From Lytechinus variegatus (Eukaryota > Echinodermata > Echinoidea > Temnopleuroida > Toxopneustidae): 64,000 bases of DNA. Position 1 is the first letter of the stretch; each line of letters begins with the position of its first letter. Below the pieces are notes generated by a model. That model saw nothing but the letters and a program-made list of their open reading frames with translations. It was not told the DNA's origin and did not search any database. Positions 1 through 12,240 of the stretch are shown here, piece after piece. The stretch is taken from NCBI RefSeq assembly GCF_018143015.1, contig NC_054747.1, positions 37,439,733 to 37,503,732 of the forward strand, given 5' to 3'. The position numbers were made by a program, and so were the translations under genes.

Positions 1-490
1 AAAACCCCACACCAATTATTTGAAAAATAGCTCTTTATATCTTGCCAGTCATTTATTCAATAACCTCCCCCAATCCGTAAGAACACAAACAAATCTACCG
101 GCTTTTAAAAAATGCATCCAAAATATCTTTCCTATTAGTTTTCCGTAATTGTTGCTGACTGAGATTTCTGACCATTGTATTGTTTTCATTTTTTACCATG
201 TATATTGATTGTACTTTTGTTTATGTTTTAAATGTGTATATATTTTATATATTTTTTGTTGCTTTTTAGTTCTTATTTTCTTATCTCAAATCTTTATTTT
301 TATCATGTACAATGTAACTTATGTCTGTTTAAATGTTTGTATTTTATTATTTTGTTTCATGATTTATAATTTATTGTTATATGTTTTTCAACTTTTTATG
401 TACGGACTTGCTGAAAAACAGCCTTGCGGCTGAAAGCAGGTTTTTTATCCCGTATTTAAATAAATAAAACATACATACATACATACATAC
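1..490 (+). mobile_element. 3' end of a 5'-truncated LINE (CR1/L2/jockey-like)
   Basis: One plus-strand frame over about 20-150 reads LFNNLPQSVRTQTNLPAFK and then stops. This matches the conserved 'LFNxLPxxIRxxxxLxxFK' C-terminal segment of CR1/L2/jockey-type reverse transcriptase ORFs. It is followed by an AT-rich 3' UTR, a short stem with GCCTTGCGGC near 420-430, and an AAATAAATAAAA plus (ACAT)n tail at 460-490, as these LINEs have. The element continues off the left edge. The clade is inferred from this short segment only. Confidence 0.6.
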
Positions 491-2455
491 AAACCTATCT
501 TGTTCAAAATCTCTCCTACCCACCTGTGAAGAACATAAAGAAACACACATTTAAAATGTAGAATGTCCACAGAGCCAGTTGTCGTTTGGAAACCGCCATC
601 TTCAGCTGCATTAAGTAGTCATCTCTGCCATGTCTGCTGTATTTCACCTTTATCTTACGCATGAAAAGTAATGTTTGCCCAATGATGAATTACACGATTA
701 TACTGATACATTGAATATGACTGATTTATACGATCTAAAAAATATGAATCGTACTTTGATAAAGGCAATGAGTGCCTGTGCAAGGGAGCAGGTAAACTGG
801 ACCCGATCTTTTGTGAATTTAAGGGGACCTGTATTCTGTTAACTTTTGGACACCTGCCATTTACCATGTTAAAAGAATTTTCTACAGGTGTTCCATTTTC
901 CATTTAGTTTACTATCACTTACAATATTAATCTACTATGCTTCTGTATTTGATCAATTTTTTTATATATACATGTCTATTTCAATTGTACATAATTTGAT
1001 GCTTATTTAATGAAAAATAAATAAATGAATTGAATGAAATGGTCGATTTACGCGATTGCCAACAGGACGCATGACTGACCAGATGCGATGGAAAGAGAGA
1101 AAGAAAATGACACAGGCATAAAAGAAAAAAAAAGATCCACAAAAGAGCAAGTTTGTTGGAAGAGATGACAGGTAAGAGATAGAGCATATGAGAAGAGAAA
1201 ATGAACGCTTTAAGAATACTTGAACTTCATACCCATGTTGGGGTGGGTACTTAATCAACCACGTCTGCACGTTGTGAACATTAATTACAAGCCTGATAAA
1301 ATCCACCTTGGAAAGCAAACTTTGTATGTTGTCTACATAAATACCAGGAATAAATAATGTATGCATTATCTCCCTCAACAGGTATTGATGCCAGTAACTC
1401 TAAAACAATTAAATTATGATATCGATTAATCAAACAGAGTTTTCATCCTTTTTCCATCGTCTCTATGTTCAGATGTTCATATCTTTGGACCCTATTATCA
1501 TGATTAAGCTGGTGGGGGGGGGTCATCGCGTTAAATACATATAAAGCGACAGACATGACAGATATAACTAGATATTTATAGGCCCCGAATACTTAAGGGC
1601 ACAGTAATAATCCCTTGCAATTCTGCTTTTTTATGCTTGTCGTTTAACGTTATTGTATTTGCATGCATTTATACAGATTGATTGTCTATTCAATTCTATC
1701 AGACACGACGGGTGGGCAATGTTAAGCTGTGAGTGTGTAATTAAAAGAAAAACCTTTCAATGCAAAAGTTTGGGGTTTTTTTAAGTATCATATTTCACCC
1801 TTTCCTTTCCTTTTTTAGTCGTGAAAATCATGAGGTTCCATGGTCCCAAAGCACTCCATCTGTACGCCAAGGACTTTTGTTACGTTTACATGTGATGTGA
1901 TCAAGACTTAGTATGAGAATGTTGCCACTTTTATATGAATTGGAGGACAGCATACAACCTTAATTACTTCTAGGGGGCTAGGAAAGATTTCTGTTATGCA
2001 AGTACCCAAAAAAATTTCAATGAAAGTTATTTTTGTCACAAAAAAATTGCCAAGCAGCAAGACAATGTCTCTTTAAGATGAAGGTGGTTTGGGCCATACT
2101 AGATAACCAAATGGATTTCCAGCAGGGGGTGCTGCCGTTTTGTGTAGCATTCGTAGCACCCCCAGAAAAAAAAATCTTGGGGAGCATGATTACTTTCTCG
2201 TGCAGTTCTAGTATATTTACCGCATTCACTTTACTATTCAATTTGACAGTAAAGCTCATTGACATATACCGCACCTCCTCAACTCAACAAATCAGACAAA
2301 AAAATATACTTTTTGATTTCATTTTGTGCATTCGTAAATGTATTTAATTCAGAATACATATTTGTACCGGATTCTGTAGTTTAACAGCGAGCTCTATCAC
2401 ATTTTAACAAAAATACAGCAATGGCTTTCCAGCAATCTTGCAATGTTAAAGTTTG
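491..2455. other. unannotated AT-rich DNA with a probable LINE tail
   Basis: No ORF with recognisable similarity or coherent splice sites was found. At about 1005-1040 there is an AAATAAATAAATGAATTGAA run typical of LINE 3' ends, probably a short plus-strand LINE tail. The small ORFs here are low-complexity or lack any domain signal. Confidence 0.4.
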
Positions 2456-2515
2456 ATTTCAATTTTATTTATTTCACTTCCATCAAACAAAAACAAATTG
2501 TATACCATATATAAA
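2456..2515 (-). mobile_element. LINE 3' tail fragment (minus strand)
   Basis: Read on the minus strand it is GTTTTTGTTTGATGGAAG followed by an AAATAAATAAAATTGAAA tail. An almost identical tail occurs at 34815-34880 in the same orientation, so this is a dispersed LINE 3' terminus of about 60 bp. Confidence 0.5.
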
Positions 2516-2753
2516 CATAAGTATTTGAGGGCGCAATTCAACTTCGCTGGATAAGGTCACGACCGTTCTCGGAGAGTGATTAAACCCTATATTTCTAACG
2601 TTTTTGGATATATATCTTGAGAAAGGACTAGTGGAATCTAAGGTAAATATAGTGACATTTCATATATATCTATTTGGAAACTGGATGTTGTTGCATGGTC
2701 TTGATATTTTGAGATTCCAACTTTGAGGTTAACGCCCAGGCTATTTTTGAAAG

Positions 2754-3874
2754 ATGGCGGCCTACGCAGAAAAAGCCCGGTTTAAACCTCCAATAGACTC
2801 AACTGACATTAAACCGGTGTTTGTGAAACACAAGGACATCCCCTCTAGTAATGACAAAGATGTATCAAGTGAAGAACTTTTCAAGTGCATTGCTCGTACA
2901 ACAAAAACTAGCGGCATTAGAGGGATTCAAAAAATCGGAGGTTTATGGCGTTTATATCTGGCGTCCCAAGACTCCCGTATAGAGCTCATCACCAAAGGCC
3001 TGAGCGTTAGGAATGTCAATATCGCAGTATACGATAAAAATCCATTCTTAAATGATGGAATGGATGGATGTATTCGCCTCATAATTAAGGACATACCCCT
3101 GTCAGCCCATGACTCCTTGATTTGTGACGAACTAGAGAGGAGGAAATATAAAACTGTTGGGAAACCCACCTACCAACGGCTCCGTGTTGATGGGCAGTTG
3201 ACAGACTGTCTAACTGGAGATAGGACTGTTTACATCCAGCAACCATCCCAACCCCTCCCTCGTTTCATGACCTTCGGCCTCTTCAAAGGGAGAATCTTCC
3301 ACCCAGGGCAAATTACAACCAACACAAGCAAGGTGGTAGTATGCTCCAACTGCTCCAAGGGCACCATCGTTCAAGTTGCATTAACCCGTTTGTGTGCCGC
3401 AGTTGTAAACAACCCGGACACATCCAGCGTGATTGCAGCTATACGACCACGCCCACCTCGCAGCAACAGGCTGATAACACCCGCACACGTACAGCATATC
3501 ACCCCGATGCCCAGGCGACAATCGACCAGTTCATCGCGTCCAAGCGAAATGCAGCTACCCCCGTCACCGAACAGACGCCTCACCTTGACGACCCCATACC
3601 TATGGAACCAAAGATTACGCGATCTAAAAGCAGCCGCCAATCGCAACAAAAGAAAGCGTCGTCATCCAGGCAACCAGGCATATCTGAATACCTGCGTAGC
3701 GAGAAAGCAAGTTCGCGAGAGTCGGCAGTCACAGAGGAAGAAACAAACACAGACGCAACAGCTTCAGGAGATGAAGAAGAAGAAGAATCCGACTCGCATC
3801 CATCCCCTGAAACACCTAACCCTAAAAAACAAGGGGAAAAACCCGTCAAGCGTAGGAGAAAACAGAAAAAATGA
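2754..3874 (+). pseudogene. LINE ORF1 (nucleic-acid-binding, CCHC knuckle), frameshifted
   Basis: This is the first ORF of the L1/Tx1-group LINE filling 2.5-17.3 kb. ORF1 proteins bind element RNA. The N-terminal ~200 codons are open from ATG 2754. A CSNC...H...C half-knuckle at about 3345-3380 is followed by a classic CCHC knuckle (CRSCKQPGHIQRDC), but the two lie in different frames. The switch is near 3360 and fits loss of a single base in a GGG(x)CAC stretch. The downstream part is rich in S, K and E and ends at 3874, 46 bases before the ATG of ORF2. The frameshift shows the copy is dead. ORF1 assignment is firm; the exact clade is inferred. Confidence 0.75.
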
Positions 3875-3919
3875 AGAAAAAAAAACAAGTGAACAGTAAT
3901 TATTCTTGAAGGTGCAGAG

Positions 3920-6150
3920 ATGGTCCATATCTGTTCTAACTTGAAAACGCAGAATCTACACCTCATTTCTCCTAATGTCAGAGGCACTCGGAATAAAGGA
4001 AAACGGGGCGTTATTTTTTCATGGTTATCTTTTCAAAAAGCGAATGTAATTTTATTACAAGAAACCTTAACAACTGAGCTAGAATATGCGTTTAGATCAG
4101 AATGTGGTGAACTGTGCTTTTTCAACCATGGAACGAATCATTCTAAAGGTGTTGTGACTATAATAAAGAAACAGGATAACATGGAAATACTCGAAACTTT
4201 TGTGAAAATCGACGGAAGGGCAATTGCTGTAAGATTAAGTAATAAGAAAAAAGTATACTTTCTTCTTAATGTTTATGCCCCAACTATTAAATCTGAAAAA
4301 GAAATATTTTTCAAGATAATGTATAACTGGATAAGAGATATAAAACAAAAGGGTGATTTACTCGTATTTGGAGGTGATTGGAACTGTGTACAAGATCCCA
4401 AGCTTGATACCCAAGGTTGTTCACAGGCTTATAAACAAATTAAAGGGTTACAAAATATCCAGAATAAATTTAGTCTAAGTGACGTATGGCGAAAATGGTA
4501 TCCACTCGGAAAACAATTTACCTGGCGTCAATTATCGTTAGGGATATCATCTCGACTTGATTACTGGTTGATTTCTTCATCATTGTATTGTAATGTTCAA
4601 AGTACTGATATCAGACCTGCAATCAAGTGTGATCACTGTGCCATATCACTAAAATTAAGGATAGAAAGTGTTACGAGAGGAAAGGGGACATGGACCTTTA
4701 ATAATTCATTATTATATGATTCCGTCTATAAGAAACATATTAAGTGTATTATAAACTCTACATTATTTCAATGCTACATGTATATGAATGCAAGAACCAA
4801 ATGGGATATGTGTAAAATAAGGATTAGAGAGTTTACCATGCAATTCGCCAAGCAAAAACAAATTGAAAAGATGGAATGGTATAAAAGAACGTACGAAAAG
4901 TACATGTTATTGTGCAGGAAAGTTGACAGTGGAAATTATGAAAGAAACGACATAGCAAGAATGAACGATCTGAAAACAGATATTGAAAAATGGTATGCAC
5001 ATAGATGTAGGGGCGCATGTGTAAGATCTCGCGAACGGTGGATGGAATCTTGCGAAAGATCTAACAAGTATTTTCTCAATTTAGAAAAGAAAAATGGAAA
5101 ACAAAAAGAAATTGACTGTATAAATAAAAATGGAAAAATCATTACTGGTTATGGAAACGTTATTAAAGAAATAGCAAATTATTACAAAGACTTATACTAA
5201 AAAAAGTCTTCAAGAGTACATTCCGAAATAAAAAAAGTACCTAAAAATACAAATTTAACTACTCGTTCTGAGGATGATGCACTGGCTTGTGAAGGCTTAA
5301 TAACAGAAAAGGAATGTTTTGAAGCGTTAAAAACAATGAGAAATAACAAATCCCCTGGCAGCGATGGACTAACTGCAGAATTCTATCGGTGCTTCTGGGA
5401 TGATTTGAAGTATATGTTGATCGATAGTTTAAACGAAGGCTTTGAAAGTCAAGAGTTGTCTGAAAGCCAGAAACAGGCTGTCATTAAATTGTTGCATAAA
5501 AAGGTGACAAGAGAGTAATAGACAACTGGAGACCAATTTAATTGTTGAACATTGACTACAAGATCCTTGCAAAAGCACTTTGTAAAAGATTGTATGCTGT
5601 GCTAGAAAACATCAGATCTCTGCAGATCAGACTGGTTATTTAAAACAACGTTCCTCTGTACAAAACATCCGCCTTGTTTTAGATACTATGAATATTGTCA
5701 CTACAAGAACTCCCCAGGGATTTTAATTTTTCTAGACTTCAAGAAAGCATTCGATAACTTAAGTCACAAATTCCTTTTTTTGTTACTAGATAGACTGAGT
5801 TTTAAAGAAACTTTTAAAGTTTGGGTTAAAATTCTTTATAACGATGCGATAGGGAAGGTAATTAATGATGGTTGGGTCTCCAAAGAATTCAAAATAGAGC
5901 AAGGTGTGAGGCAGGGTTGCCCTTTATCAGGTCTCCTCTTTATACTGGTCGCCGAAGTCATGGCAGTGAGAATAAACAAAATGCTTACATTCATGGAATT
6001 CAAATTCCCTCAGAAAATCCAGTCATGCCGGTTGGTATTGTTCAAGAGAATGTCGTCATGTCACAATTGGCAGATGATGCTGTTATATTTGTAAACTCTG
6101 TAGAGTCGAGAAATTTGGCTTTGAAAGAAGTTGAAACGTTTGGTCTTTTA
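3920..6150 (+). pseudogene. LINE ORF2, endonuclease and N-terminal reverse transcriptase part
   Basis: The first 426 codons (3920-5200) are an APE-type endonuclease. LISPNVRGTRNKGKR is the start motif, ILLQET holds the catalytic Glu, GDWNCV the Asp/Asn, SSRLDYWLIS the late Asp, and CDHCAIS occupies the position of the usual SDH. A TAA stop at 5198-5200 interrupts the frame. Downstream reverse transcriptase motifs are NNKSPGSDGLTAEFY (about 5340), GVRQGCPLSGLLF (about 5900) and QLADDAVIFV (about 6065), the catalytic box with L in place of the usual Y/F. Further frame changes lie between 5520 and 5780. The spacing and the QGCPLS context fit the L1/Tx1 group. At 6150 the frame is broken by the 8.9 kb transposon and resumes at 15048. 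Confidence 0.85.
6142..6150. repeat. 9 bp target-site duplication, left copy
   Basis: GGTCTTTTA lies immediately left of the GGCTTATGTCGAAAGGG terminus. An identical copy is at 15039-15047. Confidence 0.9.
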
Positions 6151-6262
6151 GGCTTATGTCGAAAGGGTGGGTGCTGTCGCGTTAGGGTGCGTCAACGCGA
6201 ACGCGAAGATTCGTCCAAAGCCCCCCCCCAGTTTGGCCGAAAGGGTGCGTTGGGAGCGTTAG
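6151..6262 (+). repeat. left terminal inverted repeat of the 8.9 kb transposon
   Basis: It matches the reverse complement of 14929-15038, including the CGCGAACGCGAAGATTCG block, the C-run and GGCCGAAAGGGTGCG. The CGAAAGGGTG motif and the AAAGCCCCCC block recur in a second, subterminal copy. Confidence 0.88.
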
Positions 6263-6419
6263 GGCGCGTCAGTGTCGACAACGCCCCCAAATGGCACAAC
6301 CGGGGGGCTTTTCCCGAACCTTCGCGTTCAGTACATTTTTATTTTACAAATCGTCTTGAACGAGGTTCGCTGACTAATTAGGCCACGCCCACTCCCAAAG
6401 TTTTGATAAAAATGTAAAG

Positions 6420-7522
6420 TTTGTTTGATGTTTTCGCCGCGACGATTCGAAATGAAACGAAGAAATTAGCAGAAGTGAAGGTCACCGGAGAGGTGAATGA
6501 GGATTTTACCGTAAGTAAAACCATTCAAAATGTCGTTCATATTATATGTAAGGTGATGAATAATTTGTGGTGCGTAATTATCAATTGAATTACAAGAAAA
6601 GATAATCTTCTGGCAGGAACCCTGTCGATACGATCGACAAACTTGACAGTACATAATCCAGTCTAGTCCCATACCCGTGTTTCTGTGTCTGCAGAACTAA
6701 GTATCTGACTGAGGTCCACACAACGACCCATCGCGACCCTGTCCATACACGTTTTTATGATCCACACAGGGCTGTAATTTTGCTAAGAGAAATCTTTATA
6801 TTGTTTTACCTTTATGACATTCGGCATTATCGTGATATAGGGAACCACCGTTCACTTCATACAGCAGCGCTTTATTCAGTCACACGCGCACGCACTACCC
6901 TATTTCCACCTCCATTCACTTTGTACACAAGTGCGCGTACACAAATCTACGAGTGGTTCCCAAAACCACGATTTGGCCTGACATTCTATATTAAAAATCA
7001 TAATTTTTCTTTTCCTTTGGTTTTGTATTGATTTTGTTGCTTGGTGTGGTCGGGGATATCCTCGATTACCAGTGTGTGCAATAGATGTACACAAATCCAA
7101 TGTGGCCATCCCAATTCTGTGTTACAGTCATTGGAATTGGACAGGAGCTAAATCACATATTGATAGTGTGAGTGATAAATTGGATATTCTCAACTTATTT
7201 AGCATATAGGCTTAGCGAACACAAGTCAAACGAAATGGAGGCACTCGACAGCAGGCGAGGATTCAGGGGGGAGTTATGTGGCAGAGGTGCGTTCACACCC
7301 AATCAAAATCTAGATATTATAAGTTTTAAATGGTGCACCCGTGGCAGTAGACCAAAAGCTTCGGTCCCTGTTTTGCTGGTTGTTCAGCTGAACTCCGTTG
7401 GCTTCACTCACCAAATACAGAGACCGAAGTTCTAGCGCGATCTGTACAGGGGACTCAATGGCCATATGTTTACGTACTTAAGATCGGATAAAAAGGGGAA
7501 GTGAATTTGCGCGACAGCCGAG
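6420..7522 (+). other. exon-like blocks with splice donors inside the transposon
   Basis: 6420-6510 has a protein-like reading (DVFAATIRNETKKLAEVK, then VTGEVNEDFT) ending exactly at a consensus donor (ACC|GTAAGT). There is no in-frame ATG: a TAA precedes the block. A second strong donor, GAG|GTAAGT, follows 7522. Neither block has a recognised domain. Between them the DNA looks non-coding. They may be captured or degenerate exons of the transposon's transcription unit. Confidence 0.3.
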
Positions 7523-7644
7523 GTAAGTCACTGTTTTGTTCCTTTTAACTTCAATTTTCTCCGTTTTGGGGAATTATTGCCAAGAGGGAATATAAATTTG
7601 CATTTTGGTCGCGTTAATTTTCAAAATTGTTATTCATTAAAGAC

Positions 7645-7852
7645 AAAATTGAAGAGCCCCGACGGGGGGATTTTGCATTGTAAGTCCCCTAATGGTGGCT
7701 GCACAATAGCAAGCCGTCTGTGTATGAGGAGAAATAAAAAAAAATGTTTAAAAACTCCTCGAAACAGACAGCTGCCAGCTGTCTAGCTATCGTGCAGCCA
7801 CCATTATGGGACTTACAATGCGAAATCCCCCAGTCGGGGCTCTTCAATTTTT
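7645..7852. mobile_element. palindromic MITE nested in the 8.9 kb transposon
   Basis: AAATTGAAGAGCCCCGAC at the left is mirrored at the right. The arms extend about 75 bp with GCATTGTAAGTCCC and AATGGTGGCTGCAC in both, around an AT-rich loop at about 7720-7770. No transposase. The superfamily is unknown. Confidence 0.8.
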
Positions 7853-8416
7853 CAATTTTATTTTTCATTTTTATCGTACCACATAAAGTTAGAGTCTAGA
7901 TCTAGTCAAACCTAACCTTAAATAGCACGTAAAGGTACTTAAAGGTCCATTCATTAAAACAAAAATAAAGGGGAATATGCAATGGATCTCATCAAGCCCA
8001 AGTATTTTTTTGCCTTTGAATCTCATAATAAAGTACTATTGAACAAAGTCCAGTAAATTAAACCAGCAAGGTATCCATGTGCTATTGGGTTAGAAAAAAC
8101 TTTTATTTTAATTCAAAAATATATTAATGACAAAAATGTTTTATTATTTGTATGATTAATATGTTAATGACTGTCTTGCTTATAATCAAGTGGAAATTAT
8201 ATGAATTAACAAGAATTAATTGTTGACCGATTGTTGGTCGATTCTAGAAATTTCAGGATAATACAACAAGAAAGAAAAATGATTGGTATATTTGAATCAT
8301 TCCCCTTTATAAAATGTCAACAATATTCATAGAAAGTGCAATATTTTTCAATGATCACTGTGTCAATCTACATATTTCTTTGTTATATCAATGTAATATT
8401 AATGTTCTAATTTCAG

Positions 8417-9287
8417 ACTGGAACTAGAGAGCTTGGCTCTGACTGGTCTACTACAGCAAGGAATGTGCCAGGGGCCAATCTGATGAACATGTGGCAGAAG
8501 ATTTGGCAATGGGTGAAGAAACACTGAGATTGAAATGCAACCACAGGTAACATGTAGACTAGTAAAATGCTATAATGATGACAAAAAAATGAAGGATATT
8601 GTTTAGGTTGCAGAATGTTAAATCATTAAAACCCACATCAATGATAATGAAATCGCACTGTACCAGATTTTAAAGTCAGTTTGTAATGTAGACATTACAT
8701 AGACATGAAAGACCATGACCATGCAAAAAATCATCCAGATGGTCATTTTTGTACATGGTTTTGGAAAACAGTGCGGGAGCTGAAAAACATAAAAATTACC
8801 ATTTGGTCATGATTTTTTGCATGGTCGCTCACTTTAAAAACTCTACAGTTAACATGCGACCCCAGCTTTGCTTTGCGTAGCCCCTACTCACACCCCTCAA
8901 TCCATTTTTCACTACTTGCTCATGTGTATGTACATACAAGCTACATTACGAGGAATAATTTCTCTAAGTTTCTCAGCCAGAGCATATGTCATTTACTATT
9001 TTTATTTTTGATTAACATAATAAAAGCTTGAACCCTTTGTTTACCCCCTTCTATATGAATTCTGGTAATCAAAAGATGTTTTATTTCCTGTTTTTAGACA
9101 TGTACATATACATGTGAGAAGAAATACAAGATTGTGGCAAATATTTTAATTAGTTCAATACTCTTTTCCTTCAGGTGGAGGCTTCACCCAAACTTTTCAG
9201 ACGGATGCGAGATACAAAGTTACCCAAGTATAAATGGTTGAAGGTTTTGGAGAGCCAGACAAGAAGGCAGGAAATGTGATGTCACTT
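8417..9287 (+). other. two exon-like blocks with matching splice sites inside the transposon
   Basis: Exon-like block 1 is 8417-8546 (TCTAATTTCAG| ... CCACAG|GTAACA). Block 2 is 9175-9287 (CTTTTCCTTCAG| ... CACTT|GTAAGT). A short ORF starting at ATG 8535 crosses the junction in frame (MQPQ, then VEASPKLFRRMRDTK) and stops at 9277-9279, giving 38 aa rich in K and R. No family is recognised. All splice signals are plus-strand and ordered, consistent with a transcribed cargo. The short ORF suggests a non-coding or decayed product. Confidence 0.35.
8717..8826. repeat. short hairpin repeat (~110 bp)
   Basis: GACCATGCAAAAAATCAT at 8717 is repeated inverted at 8809-8826, with a second inner match (ATGGTCATTTTT against AAAAATTACCAT). 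A small foldback or MITE remnant. Confidence 0.6.
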
Positions 9288-9950
9288 GTAAGTTAAAACA
9301 CTCTTAAGTATGACTGCCTCACTTTGGCGAAGAAAGTAGTCACATTAAAAAAAATTAAATTACCAGTACTGTTCTCTTCTTTATTTGGTCTTCTAGCAGT
9401 CAATATTTGAAAACAGTGACATCTATAAGTCTATAAGATAATAAGTGCTTAGATGCTTAAATGATTAATGATGATATTTCTTGGACAGTTGTAAAACATC
9501 CAATATCAATCAATGCTAGATGCTGTGACTTGCTTTCTATTGCCAAAGTAGTAAATGAATGTTCCATTGTTCTGCATTCCTATTAGAACCCCCACACACC
9601 ATCACCCTCTGCTTTGTCAGCTAGGAACACTGCAAAATTACCCAAAAAAGAACACAATTTTTTTTATATCTCTTGTAGGCCTGTATAAATCAGATAAATT
9701 TAATGACTACAAAAGCAGTCATTAAACCTCACTTATTCAAATGATCTTGGTAGGGGGGGGTGGCTCAGGATCTTGCCTGTAGATTGTGCACTCACTTCAG
9801 AAATCAGCAGGTTGGTTCTGAATCACGAAATAAAAAACAAATGTGATAATTTTGGATTTTGACTCCCTTTATTTTGGTATTAATGAGAAAAACTCAAGTC
9901 ATTAAAATCAATTGTGTATACATGTACATTTTAATTTTTTTCTTATGCAT
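9288..9950. other. AT-rich intron-like sequence
   Basis: Lies downstream of the donor at 9287|9288. Nothing recognisable was seen, only T-rich tracts and a G-run at about 9755. Confidence 0.4.
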
Positions 9951-9954
9951 TTTT

Positions 9955-10310
9955 TTTTTCGTTGTTTAACGGGGGGCTCGACATTTTTCGCGATAAATCA
10001 GCTGCTCAAAGTTTTTTTAATGTGTCGCTCGCTGACTTTTTACTTTCAAGACTCTCGCGCAACTTTTGAGACCAAAATTGTGACCCCCAGGTACGCGTTT
10101 CCGAAATTACGCAACATTTCGTAAGTGCATGCAGACCCAAAATTGCTCAAAAACATGAATTTGTGTACAAATCCAATGCAAATAGTGTTTTTAGCCAAAA
10201 TTCATAAAATGTATCATTATTTTTCCTTTTACTGCTTAAAATCATTTAATTTTATCTTGTCTATGGTAAAAATAAAGTCCCGAAAATTTCCATTGAAAAC
10301 ACAATGAAAA
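9955..10310 (+). repeat. dispersed repeat, unknown family
   Basis: It contains ACGGGGGGCTCGACATTTTT, TCTCGCGCAACTTTTGAGAC and TACGCGTTTCCGAAATTACG. The GCGCAACTTTTGAGACC segment recurs inverted at 48110-48370, so both belong to the same dispersed repeat. The right boundary is approximate. Confidence 0.4.
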
Positions 10311-10470
10311 GCAAAAAGTCATAAAACAAAGAAATACATAAGAAATTTAGAAAACAATAGAATACATAAGAAATAAATGTGATGTGTACATTTTTGAAAA
10401 ATAAATTTGATCAGATGCCTATCTAGAGTATGTGAAACAAAAATGAGCATTTTAGGGGCTTTATTTTACT

Positions 10471-10927
10471 AATAAGCCAGTTCGTAGTTCCTTTCTGCGC
10501 ATGATCAAAAGATTCTATGCATGATCAGAAGAAGGTCATTTGTACTAAAGTGACATGGTGCTTTAAAATCTAATGAGATAAGCACCAACTTTGATGTCTT
10601 GATTATTCATATATTCTTTTGAATTGTCATTTTCATTTTCATCCACAAAAAACAACAATGCTTCCACGAACGACTGGTATTTCACAGTTTGCAAAGTACA
10701 TTGTGCAACATGCTAAGATATGCATTCAAAGTAGGAATGCAACAAATGCCTTCATTACGTGTTCATTTGTGTGCTATTCTAGTCACCTGGTCTATTCAAT
10801 TTCTTCATCCTGCTATGTAAGGCAAGCTTACGTAATATCTTGCTTTGAAATCTGCCTATCATGATGAAAGAAATGAAAGGTCATTTGACCAAAATTGTCC
10901 ACGAAGTAACTACGAACTGGTCTATTA
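10471..10927. mobile_element. non-autonomous element with short TIRs
   Basis: The left end AATAAGCCAGTTCGTAGTT is mirrored at the right (reverse complement TAATAGACCAGTTCGTAGTT), about 457 bp apart. GGTCATTTG occurs near both ends inside the TIRs. No ORF with a recognisable domain. Superfamily unassigned. Confidence 0.6.
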
Positions 10928-11103
10928 GAGCAAACTTATGATTTTACGCATAAATTTTCATAATCAATGAGCAGTGAGATTTTTCGCAGAATTTTAACAG
11001 CGATAATTAAATGAGGAATAAATGACTTTGGTATCAATAATCATGGAAATTAATATCTTTATTAATAAAATATCACATGCTCTATAAATTAATTCCATTT
11101 CAG

Positions 11104-11740
11104 TTACTTCAATAAACATGAACAGCAGCAGGAGCAACAACAGCATCAGCAGCCGAAACCTCAACTGCAATAAGAGATGCAGCAACCGCACCGACAACAT
11201 CAAGAGCAACAGCAAAAATACCTACATGTATTACAGCAGAAATGCAACAATCACATTGGCAACATCAACAGCAGCAGGAGCTCCAACAACCATGCAGGGA
11301 ACATCGCGCGCAACATAAATAACTTCATCAAGAGATGCAACAACCACAGTGGTAAACATCAACAGCAGTAGCGACAACGACAGTAGAAACAAAGCCAATG
11401 TCAAGGATTAAGCAATCATACAGGAAACAACACAAGCGGCAACATCAATAAATGCATCAGGGGATGCAACAGCCATACTTGTAAACAGCAGCAGTAGCAG
11501 CGATGACAAGAGCAACCACACAGGCAACACCTTGAGCAACATCAGTAGCAATGCACCAGCAATGAAACAATCACACCAACAACACCAAGAGCAGCAGCAA
11601 AAAGAAAATAAATTCCAGCAACCATGATGACAACAGCAGCAGCAACACCAACAACACTAATGAATGTTGAAAAACTTGTACAAAAGTCAATGACACCACA
11701 GTTTTTTTTTTTGAATTTATTGGACATTATTGATTAAAAA
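11104..11740 (+). other. CAG/CAA-rich exon-like block (Q-rich end) in the transposon
   Basis: It follows an acceptor (CATTTCAG at 11096-11103). One frame reads YFNKHEQQQEQQQHQQPKPQ and stops within 75 bp; the same imperfect CAG/CAA/CAACA repetition continues non-coding for about 500 bp. It may be the terminal exon of the cargo transcription unit with a glutamine-rich tail, or simply a degenerate trinucleotide repeat. Repeat-driven ORFs in the other frames are not credible genes. Confidence 0.35.
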
Positions 11741-11949
11741 ATGCACAATGATTTATTCAGGTTGAAGAAAATTATGTGTGAAAAAATTGTGTACATTTGA
11801 AGATGTTTCCTGTGTATTGAATAATATTTATGAAAATATAGTTTTTATAGATGAAAATATGATTCTTGAAATGTCTACTTTTTATTTGTCATTGACTAAA
11901 GATAAATACATTTTCTTTGAATTTTCTTAATGAAATGAAAAAAAGGAAT

Positions 11950-12165
11950 TTATTCAAATGTTATCATTATTATCATCGTTCTTATCTTTATTATTATTAT
12001 TATTATCACTATCATTATTACTATTATTATTATTATTGATATTATTATTATTATCATTATTATTCTTATCATTATTGTTATTATTATTATCGTCATCATT
12101 AAGTATTATTTTTCTCATTATTATTATAATTATCATTATCATTATTTTTTTATTATTATTATGAT
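11950..12165. repeat. (ATT/ATC)n microsatellite
   Basis: Imperfect TTATTA/TCATTA trinucleotide tract of about 215 bp. ORFs over it are artefacts (poly-L or poly-N). Confidence 0.9.
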
Positions 12166-12240
12166 CAATAGCACTAGTAACATGTTAGTATTTGGATTAA
12201 TTATTATAATTATTGTAATTAAAATCATTCCTTCATTTTT

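Noticed and set aside
1007-1378. 123-codon minus-strand ORF
   Set aside because: Low-complexity, hydrophobic and aromatic-rich composition from AT-rich DNA; no homology signal or context.
11954-12164. ORFs on both strands over the ATT tract
   Set aside because: Pure trinucleotide repeat translation.
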